Below are positions 27,051-36,150 of a stretch of DNA of 64,000 nt, in pieces. The stretch is from the NCBI GenBank assembly GCA_011390205.1, contig JAABSX010000005.1:62001-126000 (forward strand), read 5' to 3'. The first letter of the stretch is position 1. Every line of letters begins with the position of its first letter. This DNA comes from Microscillaceae bacterium. GTDB lineage: Bacteria; Bacteroidota; Bacteroidia; Cytophagales; Microscillaceae. The translations under genes were made by a program, and so were the position numbers. Below the pieces are notes generated by a model. It made no database searches and had not been told where the DNA came from. It saw only the letters and a list, made by a program, of their open reading frames with translations.

Positions 27051-29300
27051 TTAGTCTTCGGCTGGGTGTGTTTCGGGGAGTGTAAACACAAAACACAGTC
27101 CATCTTTGTATTCTGGTCTGATGAATGCCTGCCCTCCGTGGCTTTTGACTATTTTCTCTATATAAGGGAAGCTGTAAGCTAAGGGTCTTGCTTCTTCTGG
27201 ATTAAATTTTTTGAAGGCACTCTGCATCATATTGGCAGGGATATTTTTGCCTTGGTCCGTAAAAGTAGTTTGCACCCACCGCTGCCCGTCTTGCCTGATG
27301 AGCTCAGACTCGATGTGTATGCTGCTATTGTTGGGTGCATATTTGAGCACATTGTAAAACAAGGCAGTCATCATCTCTTCTACATAAAACTCATCTACAT
27401 TTACAAAAAAGTAAGGTCTTATTTGGTTATTCAGTTGAATATTTTTCTGTGCCATGAGTGCCTCACATCTCTGAAATGCACGGCGTGTAACTTTAAACAA
27501 TGAGTAAGAAGACACCTGTAGCTCTAAGGTATCGGGCAGATTCTCAGTTCTGTATATTCCTTGCAAAAGGTTGATGATTTGCTGTCCTTGCTGTAAGACT
27601 TGTGGAGTGAGTCTATTTTCTGTACCTTGGCTAAAGAGTAGCTTCATGGGGGGCACTATCTCACGATTGATTAAATCTATCAGAAGTGTGTTTTCCGTTC
27701 TTGCATCGTCTAGTTCTAGGTTTGCTTTCACAAGTCTGGTTTTTCCTTCTTGTATATTTTTTTCTTTTTCCCGCAAGAGGATTTCTTGTCTATTGATGAA
27801 GCTTTGCTTTTCGTTGATTTGCGTTTTTCGTTGGTCTATGATTTTATTTTTTGAATGATTGACAAAGAGCAAAGCCAGCAGAGAAAGTGCAGAGAGGCTT
27901 AGCAACACAATGAACCAAATGTTTTGATGAGCACTTATATTTTGAATTTGTTTATTTTTTTGCTCAGACTGTCGGTTTAGCACATCTATTTGAGATTCTT
28001 TCTTGTCTTTTTCACGCTCTAGCTGGCTCACCTCACTTTCTTTTTGATTCAGTGAAAGATTGAGGTTGTCTTCTTCTAGCTTAAGCTCGGCTTTGAGTTC
28101 AGCTTTTTTGAGTGCAGATATTTTATTGTCTCTTGCGAGTTGGTCTATATTTTCAGATTTTCGGTCTATTTCTCTTCTAAGCTCGGCTTTTTCTTCGGCA
28201 TTTGGGCTAGAGAGGTTGGGGTTGGCCATGGTGTATCTTCTCTGTGCCTGAGATTCTTGTTGTTTTTTAAATTGGGCTACATTTCTTTGGATGGCATCTA
28301 AGTCACGGTATGCCTGCTGATAGCTTGCAAAAAGCTGTTCGTATTCTTCGGCTTTTTCACCAAGTCCTTGGTTTCGGCTCAGTTTTCCGAGGGAGGTATA
28401 GCAGTTTGCTATTCCTTTGATAGAAGCAGAGAGTGTGTTTCCGTTGCTGGCAAAGTCATATTCTTGGGTAAGCACATAGGCCTGAAAGTAGTATTTGAGT
28501 GCTGTTTTGTAGTCTTGCAAGTGCAAGAAATGCACATCGGCGATTTGGTTCAGGTTTTCGGCGAGCAATCTTTGATTTTTCAAGATTTCACTCATTTTAA
28601 TGGCCTCTTGCAGATTTCGGATGGCTGCAGGATAGTCATTTTGATACAACAAATGCGTGCTGGCAATTTTTTGTAACATCCTGATACGGCTTTCTGGCAG
28701 ATTTTCGGCTCTGTAGAGGTTGTAAGCCCTTTGGTATTGGCTGATGGCTTCACTTGGGTTTTCACCTAGTAGCCAATCCCCGAATACCTCATAAGCATCT
28801 GCTTTGCCTTCTGTATAAGAGAGTTTTTCGGAGATTTTTAATGATTGAGCAATAAACTCATAAGAGCGTTTTCTATCTTCTTTGAGGTAAGTATGTGCAA
28901 GGGCATTGAGTGCTGCTACTTTTAAGGATTGGTTTTGGATTTTTTCAGCCTTTGTGAGAGCACTCTCGAGGTGTTTTTTTGAGTCTTGTAGCTGCCCATG
29001 TACACGCTTCACCTTTCCTAGTGTGATGAGTGCATAGGTATTTGCCTCCGAGCTGCCATTCTCAGGAAGCATTTGATATGCTTGCTGTGCATACTGCAGG
29101 GATTTGTCTTTGTCTAGCACTAAAAACAATTCTGCTATTTTGCAAAAAACAATGCTTTTCTCATCTACTGATTTTGCAGACTTTGCAGAAGCCAGATAAG
29201 ACTCCATTTTTTGCTCATCGGTCTGGGCACGTGCATTCATTGCCAAACCAAAGCCTAGCCAAATGCTAAATATAAATATGTATTGAACTAGCCACCGCAT
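27051..29300 (-). CDS. TPR membrane protein with degenerate histidine-kinase module
   Basis: About 749 residues from the ATG at 29300 (a TTG 6 bp upstream is less likely). A signal peptide (MRWLVQYIFIFSIWLGFGLA) leads to extracytoplasmic TPR units (about 30-330), a long charged coiled coil, one TM (NIWFIVLLSLSALSLLALLF, about 470-490), a cytoplasmic coiled coil, a DHp-like helix and a HATPase_c-like domain. The DHp position that normally reads H-E/D-hydrophobic-R-x-P is NREIVPP: the phospho-accepting His is replaced by Asn. In the ATPase the N-box Asn survives (LFYNVLKYAP), but the G1 box is DQGKN rather than DxGxG. It is probably a kinase-dead sensor. The CHAT gene lies directly downstream. 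Confidence 0.82.
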   Translation of the reverse strand: MRWLVQYIFIFSIWLGFGLAMNARAQTDEQKMESYLASAKSAKSVDEKSIVFCKIAELFLVLDKDKSLQYAQQAYQMLPENGSSEANTYALITLGKVKRVHGQLQDSKKHLESALTKAEKIQNQSLKVAALNALAHTYLKEDRKRSYEFIAQSLKISEKLSYTEGKADAYEVFGDWLLGENPSEAISQYQRAYNLYRAENLPESRIRMLQKIASTHLLYQNDYPAAIRNLQEAIKMSEILKNQRLLAENLNQIADVHFLHLQDYKTALKYYFQAYVLTQEYDFASNGNTLSASIKGIANCYTSLGKLSRNQGLGEKAEEYEQLFASYQQAYRDLDAIQRNVAQFKKQQESQAQRRYTMANPNLSSPNAEEKAELRREIDRKSENIDQLARDNKISALKKAELKAELKLEEDNLNLSLNQKESEVSQLEREKDKKESQIDVLNRQSEQKNKQIQNISAHQNIWFIVLLSLSALSLLALLFVNHSKNKIIDQRKTQINEKQSFINRQEILLREKEKNIQEGKTRLVKANLELDDARTENTLLIDLINREIVPPMKLLFSQGTENRLTPQVLQQGQQIINLLQGIYRTENLPDTLELQVSSYSLFKVTRRAFQRCEALMAQKNIQLNNQIRPYFFVNVDEFYVEEMMTALFYNVLKYAPNNSSIHIESELIRQDGQRWVQTTFTDQGKNIPANMMQSAFKKFNPEEARPLAYSFPYIEKIVKSHGGQAFIRPEYKDGLCFVFTLPETHPAED

Positions 29301-29381
29301 ATACAATTAGAAAAGAGAGATGAATATTTTTGTGTTTTATTGATGTCTTAACCTACGTATTATTAAATATTTTTTGCTCTG

Positions 29382-29402
29382 GATAATTGCTCCACAATTA
29401 TC
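29382..29402. promoter_or_regulatory. Operator-like palindrome upstream of the TPR pseudo-kinase gene
   Basis: GATAATTG and CAATTATC flank CTCCA. The site is about 80 bp upstream of the start at 29300, a typical distance for a dimeric regulator site. The binding protein is unknown, and no other copy was noticed in the window. Confidence 0.45.
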
Positions 29403-29667
29403 TAACATGAAAGTTTACCCAAATTTAACGAAACAAATTTTTAATTTATCGAAAAATCAGTGAATTAAATAGATAATACTGTCTTAAATTATAATTTACT
29501 TAAATTTTTACTAAAAAAATAATTAGAGAGGAGTCATTTTAGGGCTTATGGGCTGCGTATTTTTATCAGCAAGTATTTAGCCAATATTACATTGCTTGCC
29601 TATTTTTAAAGAAATATTTTTTTGAAATGCGCTGGCCTGATACGAAAAACCTTCTTTGATAAGAATC

Positions 29668-29709
29668 AAAAAGCAGCTACTTCGAGATTATCATCTCAAA
29701 ATAGCTGCT
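29668..29709 (-). terminator. Intrinsic terminator of the T9SS cargo gene
   Basis: A 17 bp stem (two G-U pairs on the minus-strand RNA) with a 4-base loop is followed by five T on the minus strand. It starts about 30 bp after the stop codon at 29740. Confidence 0.92.
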
Positions 29710-29739
29710 GTGATTTTAGATTTTGAAAGGATGCTTATA

Positions 29740-32700
29740 TTACATCACTATCATTTTTCGGGATACTTGCTGATTCCCGACTTTGAGCTGTATGATATAA
29801 AGCCCTGGCGCAAAGCCTTTTGAGCTAAATGTCAGTTCATTTTTACCTTCTTGCGTACTGATGATTTTTTCTGTTTTGACATTTCCCATCATATCACTGA
29901 TTTTGATGCCTGCTAGATTCCCAAATGCTTTAAAACTTAGTTTGAAATCATCTCCTGCTTGGATAGGATTAGGGTGCAGTAGCATCTCTAGGTCTTGTAA
30001 ATTTTCAAGATTAACCTGAATGATGGCACCGAGCTGGTCATTGTTGTTTGCTCCTATCATACGCAGGCGATAATAAATCACAGACCTACCCTCAGGCAGT
30101 TGATAATCTACAAAATCATAGCTTTGCAGTTCATTCAGACCTCCGCGTGCTTCTACCTGACCTATGGCATAAAAAGTAGCTCCATCTGTGCTTCTCTGGA
30201 CTTCATAACTTGTTAGGTTATTTTCATTCAGTGTAAGCCAGCTTAGCAGTACTTTATCATTTACCAATCTACCTCCAAAATCAAGCATGCGCATGCTGAG
30301 CGAAATACCGAGTGCCTCTGGCTCATCGGCAAGCTCACAGGCATCTCCTCTAAGCAAGGCATCTAGTGCAGCTTCATTGTTACTTGAGCATTGCTGGAAT
30401 GAGATGTCATCTATGGCAAAGTCATTTCCATTTTTAGAAAGAGAAAGGTTTTCAAAACAAAGATTGAGCTCTGTAACATTTAGTGGTGCACGATAGATAC
30501 AGCGAACCACCTGCCATTGGTCTGGCTCTTGTGGCAAGAAGAAATCTGAACCTAGGGATTTGAGTCTAGAGTTGGGAGCTTCTCCATCTGTATTACAGGG
30601 CATGGCAGCACCAAAGGCAAAGCCAAGTGGGGCTGCTTTTCTCATATTTGCATCATCAGGTGGTTCGGGGATGTGCTGCGTATAAACCCCTGTGGTATAA
30701 GTAGTGCCTGGCAGACGAGACAGAGGCGTAAGGCTTGTGGCACCTTCAGCAGGGAGTACACCAGGGTTATTGACATCTTCCATATCACAGACAGTGATTC
30801 TGAGCTGCGGCACATCCCCAGATTGATTGATGCTTTTTACGTTGTTAAACCATGCCGTAAACACATAGTATCTATTAGGTACTGCGGCGTTGCCTGATAT
30901 ATCAATGGTCTGACACCAGATTTTGCCTGCCTCTTGGTTGGGGTAGTCGGCTGGTTTTTTCCACCAACCGTTGATTGCCATAAAGTTTGCTTCGGCGGAG
31001 TTGGGGATGAGTGCAGGCAAACCTGCTGAGGGTACTCCGAATCCTTCACAAGCTTCACTGCCGACACCAGCACCTCCTGTGGCACAGTAGGCGGCTGAGA
31101 AGTTCCAAGAGTTGCCCCCACCATAGCCTACTTCTCCGTTTCCGTAACTAAACCAGTTTGTTTTGTAGTTATTCATGGTGTGCGTCACACTGTATAGGCC
31201 TTCTGGATTAAATTCCCCTTTCGCTGCAAAAAGCCTTCGTTGGCTATTGTCATCTCCACCACTTCCACCTGCGACATCTCGCAAATAACCATAATCGGTA
31301 GCAAATCTCGCATAGAAGTCTATGTTTTGCTGGTCATTGCTGTGTTTGTTGTATCTTCTGATGTCTGGATTTTCGTGAATCCATTCCTGCGTTCCTGCAA
31401 AGCTTGAGGGGTTCGGGTTAGATGCTGTATTGAGTGCTTTCCAGTTTGCGAAGTTTCCATCCACTACCAGCTCACCCTGTAACTCACACCTTACAAACTC
31501 AAAGACCCTGACCAGTCCTGGCATATTTTTACCACTATTTTTGACATTCATTACCCTGACTAGGTAATTTCCTCCAGGTACTACACTAATCGTAACAGAT
31601 TCTGTACCTCTCCAGACATTGTTGGCACAATCTACCAGTTCGAGATTGCTGAGTGTACAGGCAGCAGCATCATTGTTAATAGATTCAGGTGTATTCGGGG
31701 GCAATAATCTATATACAGCAATGGCAGCATTCTCAGAGTTTAGGTCGGTAGAAGAAAACCTGGTATTGTCAAACTGCACAGTTACGGCATTGACCTGTAG
31801 GTCAGGGTTTACATTGATAGGCACATTGAAGCGCACCCAGCCATTGCTTACTATAGGTGGGTTGGGGCTTGAAGGGTTAGAGCCATTGGGTATCACACAG
31901 ACAGGATCTTGGATGCTTGTTTGTGGCCTTCTATCCGTCCAAGTACTTGCTACTTCAAAGCCTTTATAAGTGCCATCTAGTGGGCCGTAGTCTAGCGTAG
32001 TAGCACAGTTTTCCCTTGCGATGGTAGGGCCAAAGAAGATACACAGTTTGCCGAAGCTCGTCTTGGCAGGGTCTTTATTGATAATTCTGATATAATACGT
32101 CTCGCTTGCATTAATCGTAACCGGAAAGTTAAGGCTTTCTACACCTTCTACGGCAGTATCTATGCAGCCTACGAAATCGTAAGTAGAAGGGTCAGTACAG
32201 TCAAACGTACCATTCTCTCTATACACCTCTAAGACCACATCTGGGGCAGCCGTGAAGTTATTGTCATTATTGTCATATTGCACTGTGATGTTATTGGCAG
32301 GAAGCGGAAATACAAGTACTCCACCTAGACCTGTGGTGAAAGTAGCCCAAGCATCTCCCTGATTGGTGATGGCAGGGATGCAGCCAGCAGTAGGGGCACT
32401 AGCTGTATTGGTATTCAATACATTGAATTGAATATTACAAGCCCCCACATCCTCAGGGCTTCCGAGTGTAGAACGGATATCAATCACCCTTGCAGCTGCA
32501 CAGTCATCTGCTCCTGTCTCTCCTGAGAAGATACAGAGAGTGCCTGTCATTGCTCCGACATTCAAATCCACTACCCTTAATATGTATAATTTACCTGCTT
32601 GAGTAAGAATGGAGACAGACTCAGTCTGCTGCCCTGTAGAGTGTATATTTCTACAAGCGACTTCATTGGCACTGTTTCCAGCTCCATAAATCCCGATACC

Positions 32701-35700
32701 ACAGTTGACAGGGCCAGGATTGGCAGTATAAATCATGAGCATGGGGTCACTGGTGGTTTCTCCATTTTGATATTGTATGGTCATGTTGGTGCCATCACCT
32801 AAGAAACGAATCCAGGCATCTCTTGAATCAGCACCAAACGTAACTCCTGAGCAAGCACCTGAGCCATTGGTAGCTGCACCAGTATTGCGGAAGGTAGCAG
32901 GAATATTAAACCTGACATTACAGGCATCAGGGGTGAGTGTGATGATGTCTTGGTCATCACAAACATCTCTCTCTCTGGTATCAAAAAGGCAGATACGCCC
33001 AAGCATATCTCCTGTAGTGCCTACATTCATCATCCTGATATAGTAGGTCTGCCCTACTAGAGTATTGAATGCTACGGACTCTACGCCGTCTATTTGCCCG
33101 AGTGCATCAGCACAAGCTACGGAGATGAGCCCTGCGCAGCTCCCTCTATAAATCTCAACAGCAGCATCTTTTCCTACATTTCCTGAGATGAAGTACTCTA
33201 GTGTGGTTTGTGAAGTATTGGCTGTAAAGCTCGCCCAAGCATCCGATTGTAATGTTTTGGACCCAATACAAGAAGGTGCAAGGGGCTGATTATCAGGTAA
33301 ATCGGTTTCTAGCAAATTAAACAATATATCACAATCGCCTACCACAATAGGGCGAGCAGTACTGCAAAGGTCTTCGGGTCTTACACCTCCATTGCGGATA
33401 CAGAGTGTGCCTACCAGTGAGTTCTCACTTTCTAAATTTATGACTCTGATGTAATAAGTGCTGTTGGGGTCAAAGTTAGGTGTGGTACTGGTCAGCGTAA
33501 CGGACTCTGTGCCTTCACTGAGTGCATTGGCACATCCGATCTCAGTCAAGGGGCTGAATACTGCAAATCTGCCGCCTGTAATCTCTGCTCCGATATTTAC
33601 TATTTCTATGAAGTAAGTGCCTGCTGCAGAGAAGGTTACAGGAGAGTTATTTGGGAAGTCCGCAATGTAGTTTACCCCACTGTCACGAATCGTGAATGCA
33701 TCAATCGCACCTGCCTCGAAAACCAAGGAGTAAGTGCCAGGGGCTGGAATACTAATTCTTGCCCAGACACTCCCAGTCGGTACTGTAATACCCTCATGAA
33801 AAGTATCAAAAACTAGAGCCGTGGTAGCTCCCCCCGAGGTCGTGGCTATCCTATCGGGTGTAGTGGATACTGGAGCATTGATGGGGCTGCCTTTATAGAC
33901 GACTAGTGCGGCATTGTCAGCTATGTCGGCATCTTGGTTGTCATTATTGTATTCAATCACTAAGTCATTTGTAGGCAGTGCTGCACCTGTCTGAAACTTC
34001 GCCCAAGCATCTATCTGTGACGACTCCGTGGCACAAGATACATTCAGAGGAGTTGCAAGTGCAGCCCCTCCTGTGGCATTAAAGCTAGAAAGGATGTTAA
34101 ATTGTTTTCCGCAGTCTGTACCATCTATCTGATATTGCAAGGCAGTGTAGAAATTATCCTCTGCTTTCTTACCTTGGTCATAGATACAGATATTCCCTAT
34201 CATCTCATTGCTTGCCTGATTTATAATCCTGATATAATAGGTCTGACCTGCCGTTACTGCAAAACTTGCCACGAGTGTATTGGCGGGTAATCCGCTACTG
34301 GCACAAATAATATTGGGAGAAGTGCCCAAACTGGCACAATCAAACGGAGGGGCAGCATTGTAAATAATCATATTGGGGTTATAGACTGTGCTTGCGCCGT
34401 CAGCGATGTACTCCACTTGTACACTGGTTACGCTTGCGTCTGTGTGGGTGTAGCGCATCCAGATGTCATTGTTGTCGGGGGCACAGGCAGCAAATCCAGA
34501 AGGGGTGAAATTGGCAGGGATATTTGCTTTTACATTACAATCGCCCAAATTTAGGCTCACTGCGGAAGCTACGGCATCTGTGCAGTTGTTTCTCGGGATG
34601 ACATTGTAAAGACATATTTTACCTACTACTGTCTGAGTGTTCTCTATGTTCATAATCCTGACATAGTAAGTGCCTATGCTTGGTGCAGTAAACTCTAAAT
34701 ACTCTTTTTGGTCTGTTCCTGATGTAATGACATTGTTTGCACACTCGATTAGTGTCAAATCACTGCATGAGCCGCCATAAACTGCAAGGGCTACATCTGT
34801 TATTTCACTTTGGTATTCTATCCCGATTCTCTGATTGACATTGGTTACATCAAAGCGTGCCCAGCCATCTCTGAATATCTCGGTAATGCCGCAGCCAAGA
34901 GGGTTGGCTATATTCTCGTTATTGAAAAAAGAAGAAAAAATTTCTATCTGATAATCACAGGTACCTATAGACACTTCTTGTGCTTCATTGCAGAGGTCTC
35001 CAGGCTGTGCAGGTCCTGAGAATACACAGAGGTTTCCATCCATGTTCGCTCCATTGCTAAATAGATTTACTACTCGCACATAGTAAGTAGTAGAAGGTGC
35101 GGCATTGAATGTAATGGACTGTGTGCCGTCATTGTCTGATACTGAGCAGCTTAATAAATCTAGTGTGCCGCCACAAGTCCCTGTATAGACCATCAGCAGG
35201 GCATTGTGTTGGGTTATTTTGAGTGTGCCAGACATGGGGTTGTCAGATTCTATGTTCATCACCTGTATGTCATAGGTTTGTATGCCTGCTGTGGTATTGG
35301 TAAGGGTTACGGATTCTGTACCTACTCCATTTACATCATTTCGGAGTGCTGCAAAAGTACCCGTGCCTGGGCATCCTCCTTGATAAACAGCCAGGGCAGC
35401 ATTTTGATTGGTATTGCTATAAGTGATGGAGAACTTTTCACCTGCCTGAGCGGTGTAGCGTATCCAGCCCTCTCGTTGCACAGTTACAGTAACTCCAGCA
35501 TAGGTAATAAGTACAGGTGTAACAGTTTGGCTGATGTTAAATGCTCCGCCTGTATTGGCTGCGATTTGTGTGCCTGCTGCCCCCGTAGCACAGTCATTAT
35601 ACACAGTGAATGCAGTATTGGTGATGGGAGGAGGAGTGTGATTGTATTGCACCACCACTCTGTTGTCGCCTCCTGAGAGAGAGGTAAAGCCTGCCCAGCC

Positions 35701-35925
35701 GTCTCTGATATTAGCTCCACTTACACTGCTACAAGCTCCAAGAGCTATTCCAGACCAGTTTGCAGTGCCGACTCTAAATTCGGGGCTGCTACAATCATTG
35801 ATGGGGAGTGTGGTAGTGGCTGTGATGTCTCCACAGGTATTGGCTAAATCGGTTTGGGCATTCAGATTGGTTTGTAATAATAACCAACTAAATACAATTC
35901 CTAAGATAGATATTTTAAGATGCAT
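29740..35925 (-). CDS. Very large secreted repeat protein with type A T9SS sorting domain
   Basis: 2,061 residues. A signal peptide (MHLKISILGIVFSWLLLQTNLNAQ) is followed by about ten beta-sandwich repeats resembling PPC domains, spread over roughly residues 90-1510. Each ends in a motif like TYYIRIINQAS then GNICIYD, often after an ESVTL-type strand, and several hold conserved Cys. A jelly-roll-like segment (about 1510-1850; DGNFANW near its start, NDFAIDDISF near its end), a fibronectin-like domain (LLSWLTLNENNLTSYEVQRS) and a C-terminal T9SS domain (LHPNPIQAGDD to GLYIIQLKVGNQQVSRKMIV) complete it. No catalytic domain is seen, so adhesion or binding is the best guess. PorX in the same window controls T9SS in relatives. 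Confidence 0.92.
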   Translation of the reverse strand: MHLKISILGIVFSWLLLQTNLNAQTDLANTCGDITATTTLPINDCSSPEFRVGTANWSGIALGACSSVSGANIRDGWAGFTSLSGGDNRVVVQYNHTPPPITNTAFTVYNDCATGAAGTQIAANTGGAFNISQTVTPVLITYAGVTVTVQREGWIRYTAQAGEKFSITYSNTNQNAALAVYQGGCPGTGTFAALRNDVNGVGTESVTLTNTTAGIQTYDIQVMNIESDNPMSGTLKITQHNALLMVYTGTCGGTLDLLSCSVSDNDGTQSITFNAAPSTTYYVRVVNLFSNGANMDGNLCVFSGPAQPGDLCNEAQEVSIGTCDYQIEIFSSFFNNENIANPLGCGITEIFRDGWARFDVTNVNQRIGIEYQSEITDVALAVYGGSCSDLTLIECANNVITSGTDQKEYLEFTAPSIGTYYVRIMNIENTQTVVGKICLYNVIPRNNCTDAVASAVSLNLGDCNVKANIPANFTPSGFAACAPDNNDIWMRYTHTDASVTSVQVEYIADGASTVYNPNMIIYNAAPPFDCASLGTSPNIICASSGLPANTLVASFAVTAGQTYYIRIINQASNEMIGNICIYDQGKKAEDNFYTALQYQIDGTDCGKQFNILSSFNATGGAALATPLNVSCATESSQIDAWAKFQTGAALPTNDLVIEYNNDNQDADIADNAALVVYKGSPINAPVSTTPDRIATTSGGATTALVFDTFHEGITVPTGSVWARISIPAPGTYSLVFEAGAIDAFTIRDSGVNYIADFPNNSPVTFSAAGTYFIEIVNIGAEITGGRFAVFSPLTEIGCANALSEGTESVTLTSTTPNFDPNSTYYIRVINLESENSLVGTLCIRNGGVRPEDLCSTARPIVVGDCDILFNLLETDLPDNQPLAPSCIGSKTLQSDAWASFTANTSQTTLEYFISGNVGKDAAVEIYRGSCAGLISVACADALGQIDGVESVAFNTLVGQTYYIRMMNVGTTGDMLGRICLFDTRERDVCDDQDIITLTPDACNVRFNIPATFRNTGAATNGSGACSGVTFGADSRDAWIRFLGDGTNMTIQYQNGETTSDPMLMIYTANPGPVNCGIGIYGAGNSANEVACRNIHSTGQQTESVSILTQAGKLYILRVVDLNVGAMTGTLCIFSGETGADDCAAARVIDIRSTLGSPEDVGACNIQFNVLNTNTASAPTAGCIPAITNQGDAWATFTTGLGGVLVFPLPANNITVQYDNNDNNFTAAPDVVLEVYRENGTFDCTDPSTYDFVGCIDTAVEGVESLNFPVTINASETYYIRIINKDPAKTSFGKLCIFFGPTIARENCATTLDYGPLDGTYKGFEVASTWTDRRPQTSIQDPVCVIPNGSNPSSPNPPIVSNGWVRFNVPINVNPDLQVNAVTVQFDNTRFSSTDLNSENAAIAVYRLLPPNTPESINNDAAACTLSNLELVDCANNVWRGTESVTISVVPGGNYLVRVMNVKNSGKNMPGLVRVFEFVRCELQGELVVDGNFANWKALNTASNPNPSSFAGTQEWIHENPDIRRYNKHSNDQQNIDFYARFATDYGYLRDVAGGSGGDDNSQRRLFAAKGEFNPEGLYSVTHTMNNYKTNWFSYGNGEVGYGGGNSWNFSAAYCATGGAGVGSEACEGFGVPSAGLPALIPNSAEANFMAINGWWKKPADYPNQEAGKIWCQTIDISGNAAVPNRYYVFTAWFNNVKSINQSGDVPQLRITVCDMEDVNNPGVLPAEGATSLTPLSRLPGTTYTTGVYTQHIPEPPDDANMRKAAPLGFAFGAAMPCNTDGEAPNSRLKSLGSDFFLPQEPDQWQVVRCIYRAPLNVTELNLCFENLSLSKNGNDFAIDDISFQQCSSNNEAALDALLRGDACELADEPEALGISLSMRMLDFGGRLVNDKVLLSWLTLNENNLTSYEVQRSTDGATFYAIGQVEARGGLNELQSYDFVDYQLPEGRSVIYYRLRMIGANNNDQLGAIIQVNLENLQDLEMLLHPNPIQAGDDFKLSFKAFGNLAGIKISDMMGNVKTEKIISTQEGKNELTFSSKGFAPGLYIIQLKVGNQQVSRKMIVM

Positions 35926-36069
35926 AGGTTTTGATGTTTTTGATCTATAGATATTTATTTATCGTTTAAATAAGATAATTGATTACAAATAAGGCGTACT
36001 TCTTTGACCTAAAAGATACACATGTGAGTATTTTATTTTTTTTAAAGAAAAAGTAAGTTAGTTAAATCG

Positions 36070-36106
36070 TTTGTTTTAAATTTTTACAAAAAAGCAATTA
36101 TCTTTG
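36070..36106 (+). promoter_or_regulatory. Bacteroidetes-type promoter of the alpha/beta hydrolase gene
   Basis: A TATCTTTG -7 box (36099-36106) matches TAnnTTTG. A TTTG at 36070-36073 could be the -33 element, though the 25 bp spacing is wide. The ATG follows 44 bp later. Confidence 0.5.
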
Positions 36107-36150
36107 ATAGATGGCTTTACACACTTTTTTTCACTTAAAATACTAAGTTG

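Larger units (their letters stand above)
29307..29739. other. AT-rich intergenic region with operator-like palindrome and terminator
   Basis: 433 bp upstream of the TPR pseudo-kinase gene and downstream of the T9SS cargo gene, both on the minus strand. I find no gene. It contains a perfect 8+5+8 palindrome at 29382-29402 and the cargo gene's terminator at 29668-29709. The middle is very AT-rich, with long A and T runs. Confidence 0.75.

Noticed and set aside
35206-35676. 156-codon frame antisense to the T9SS cargo gene
   Set aside because: It lies entirely inside the cargo gene, has no motifs and is explained by the Thr/Ser-rich repeats on the other strand.
29740-35925. CRISPR-like or tandem DNA repeat within the cargo gene
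   Set aside because: The repeats are at protein level, of uneven length and poorly conserved in DNA; no spacers exist.
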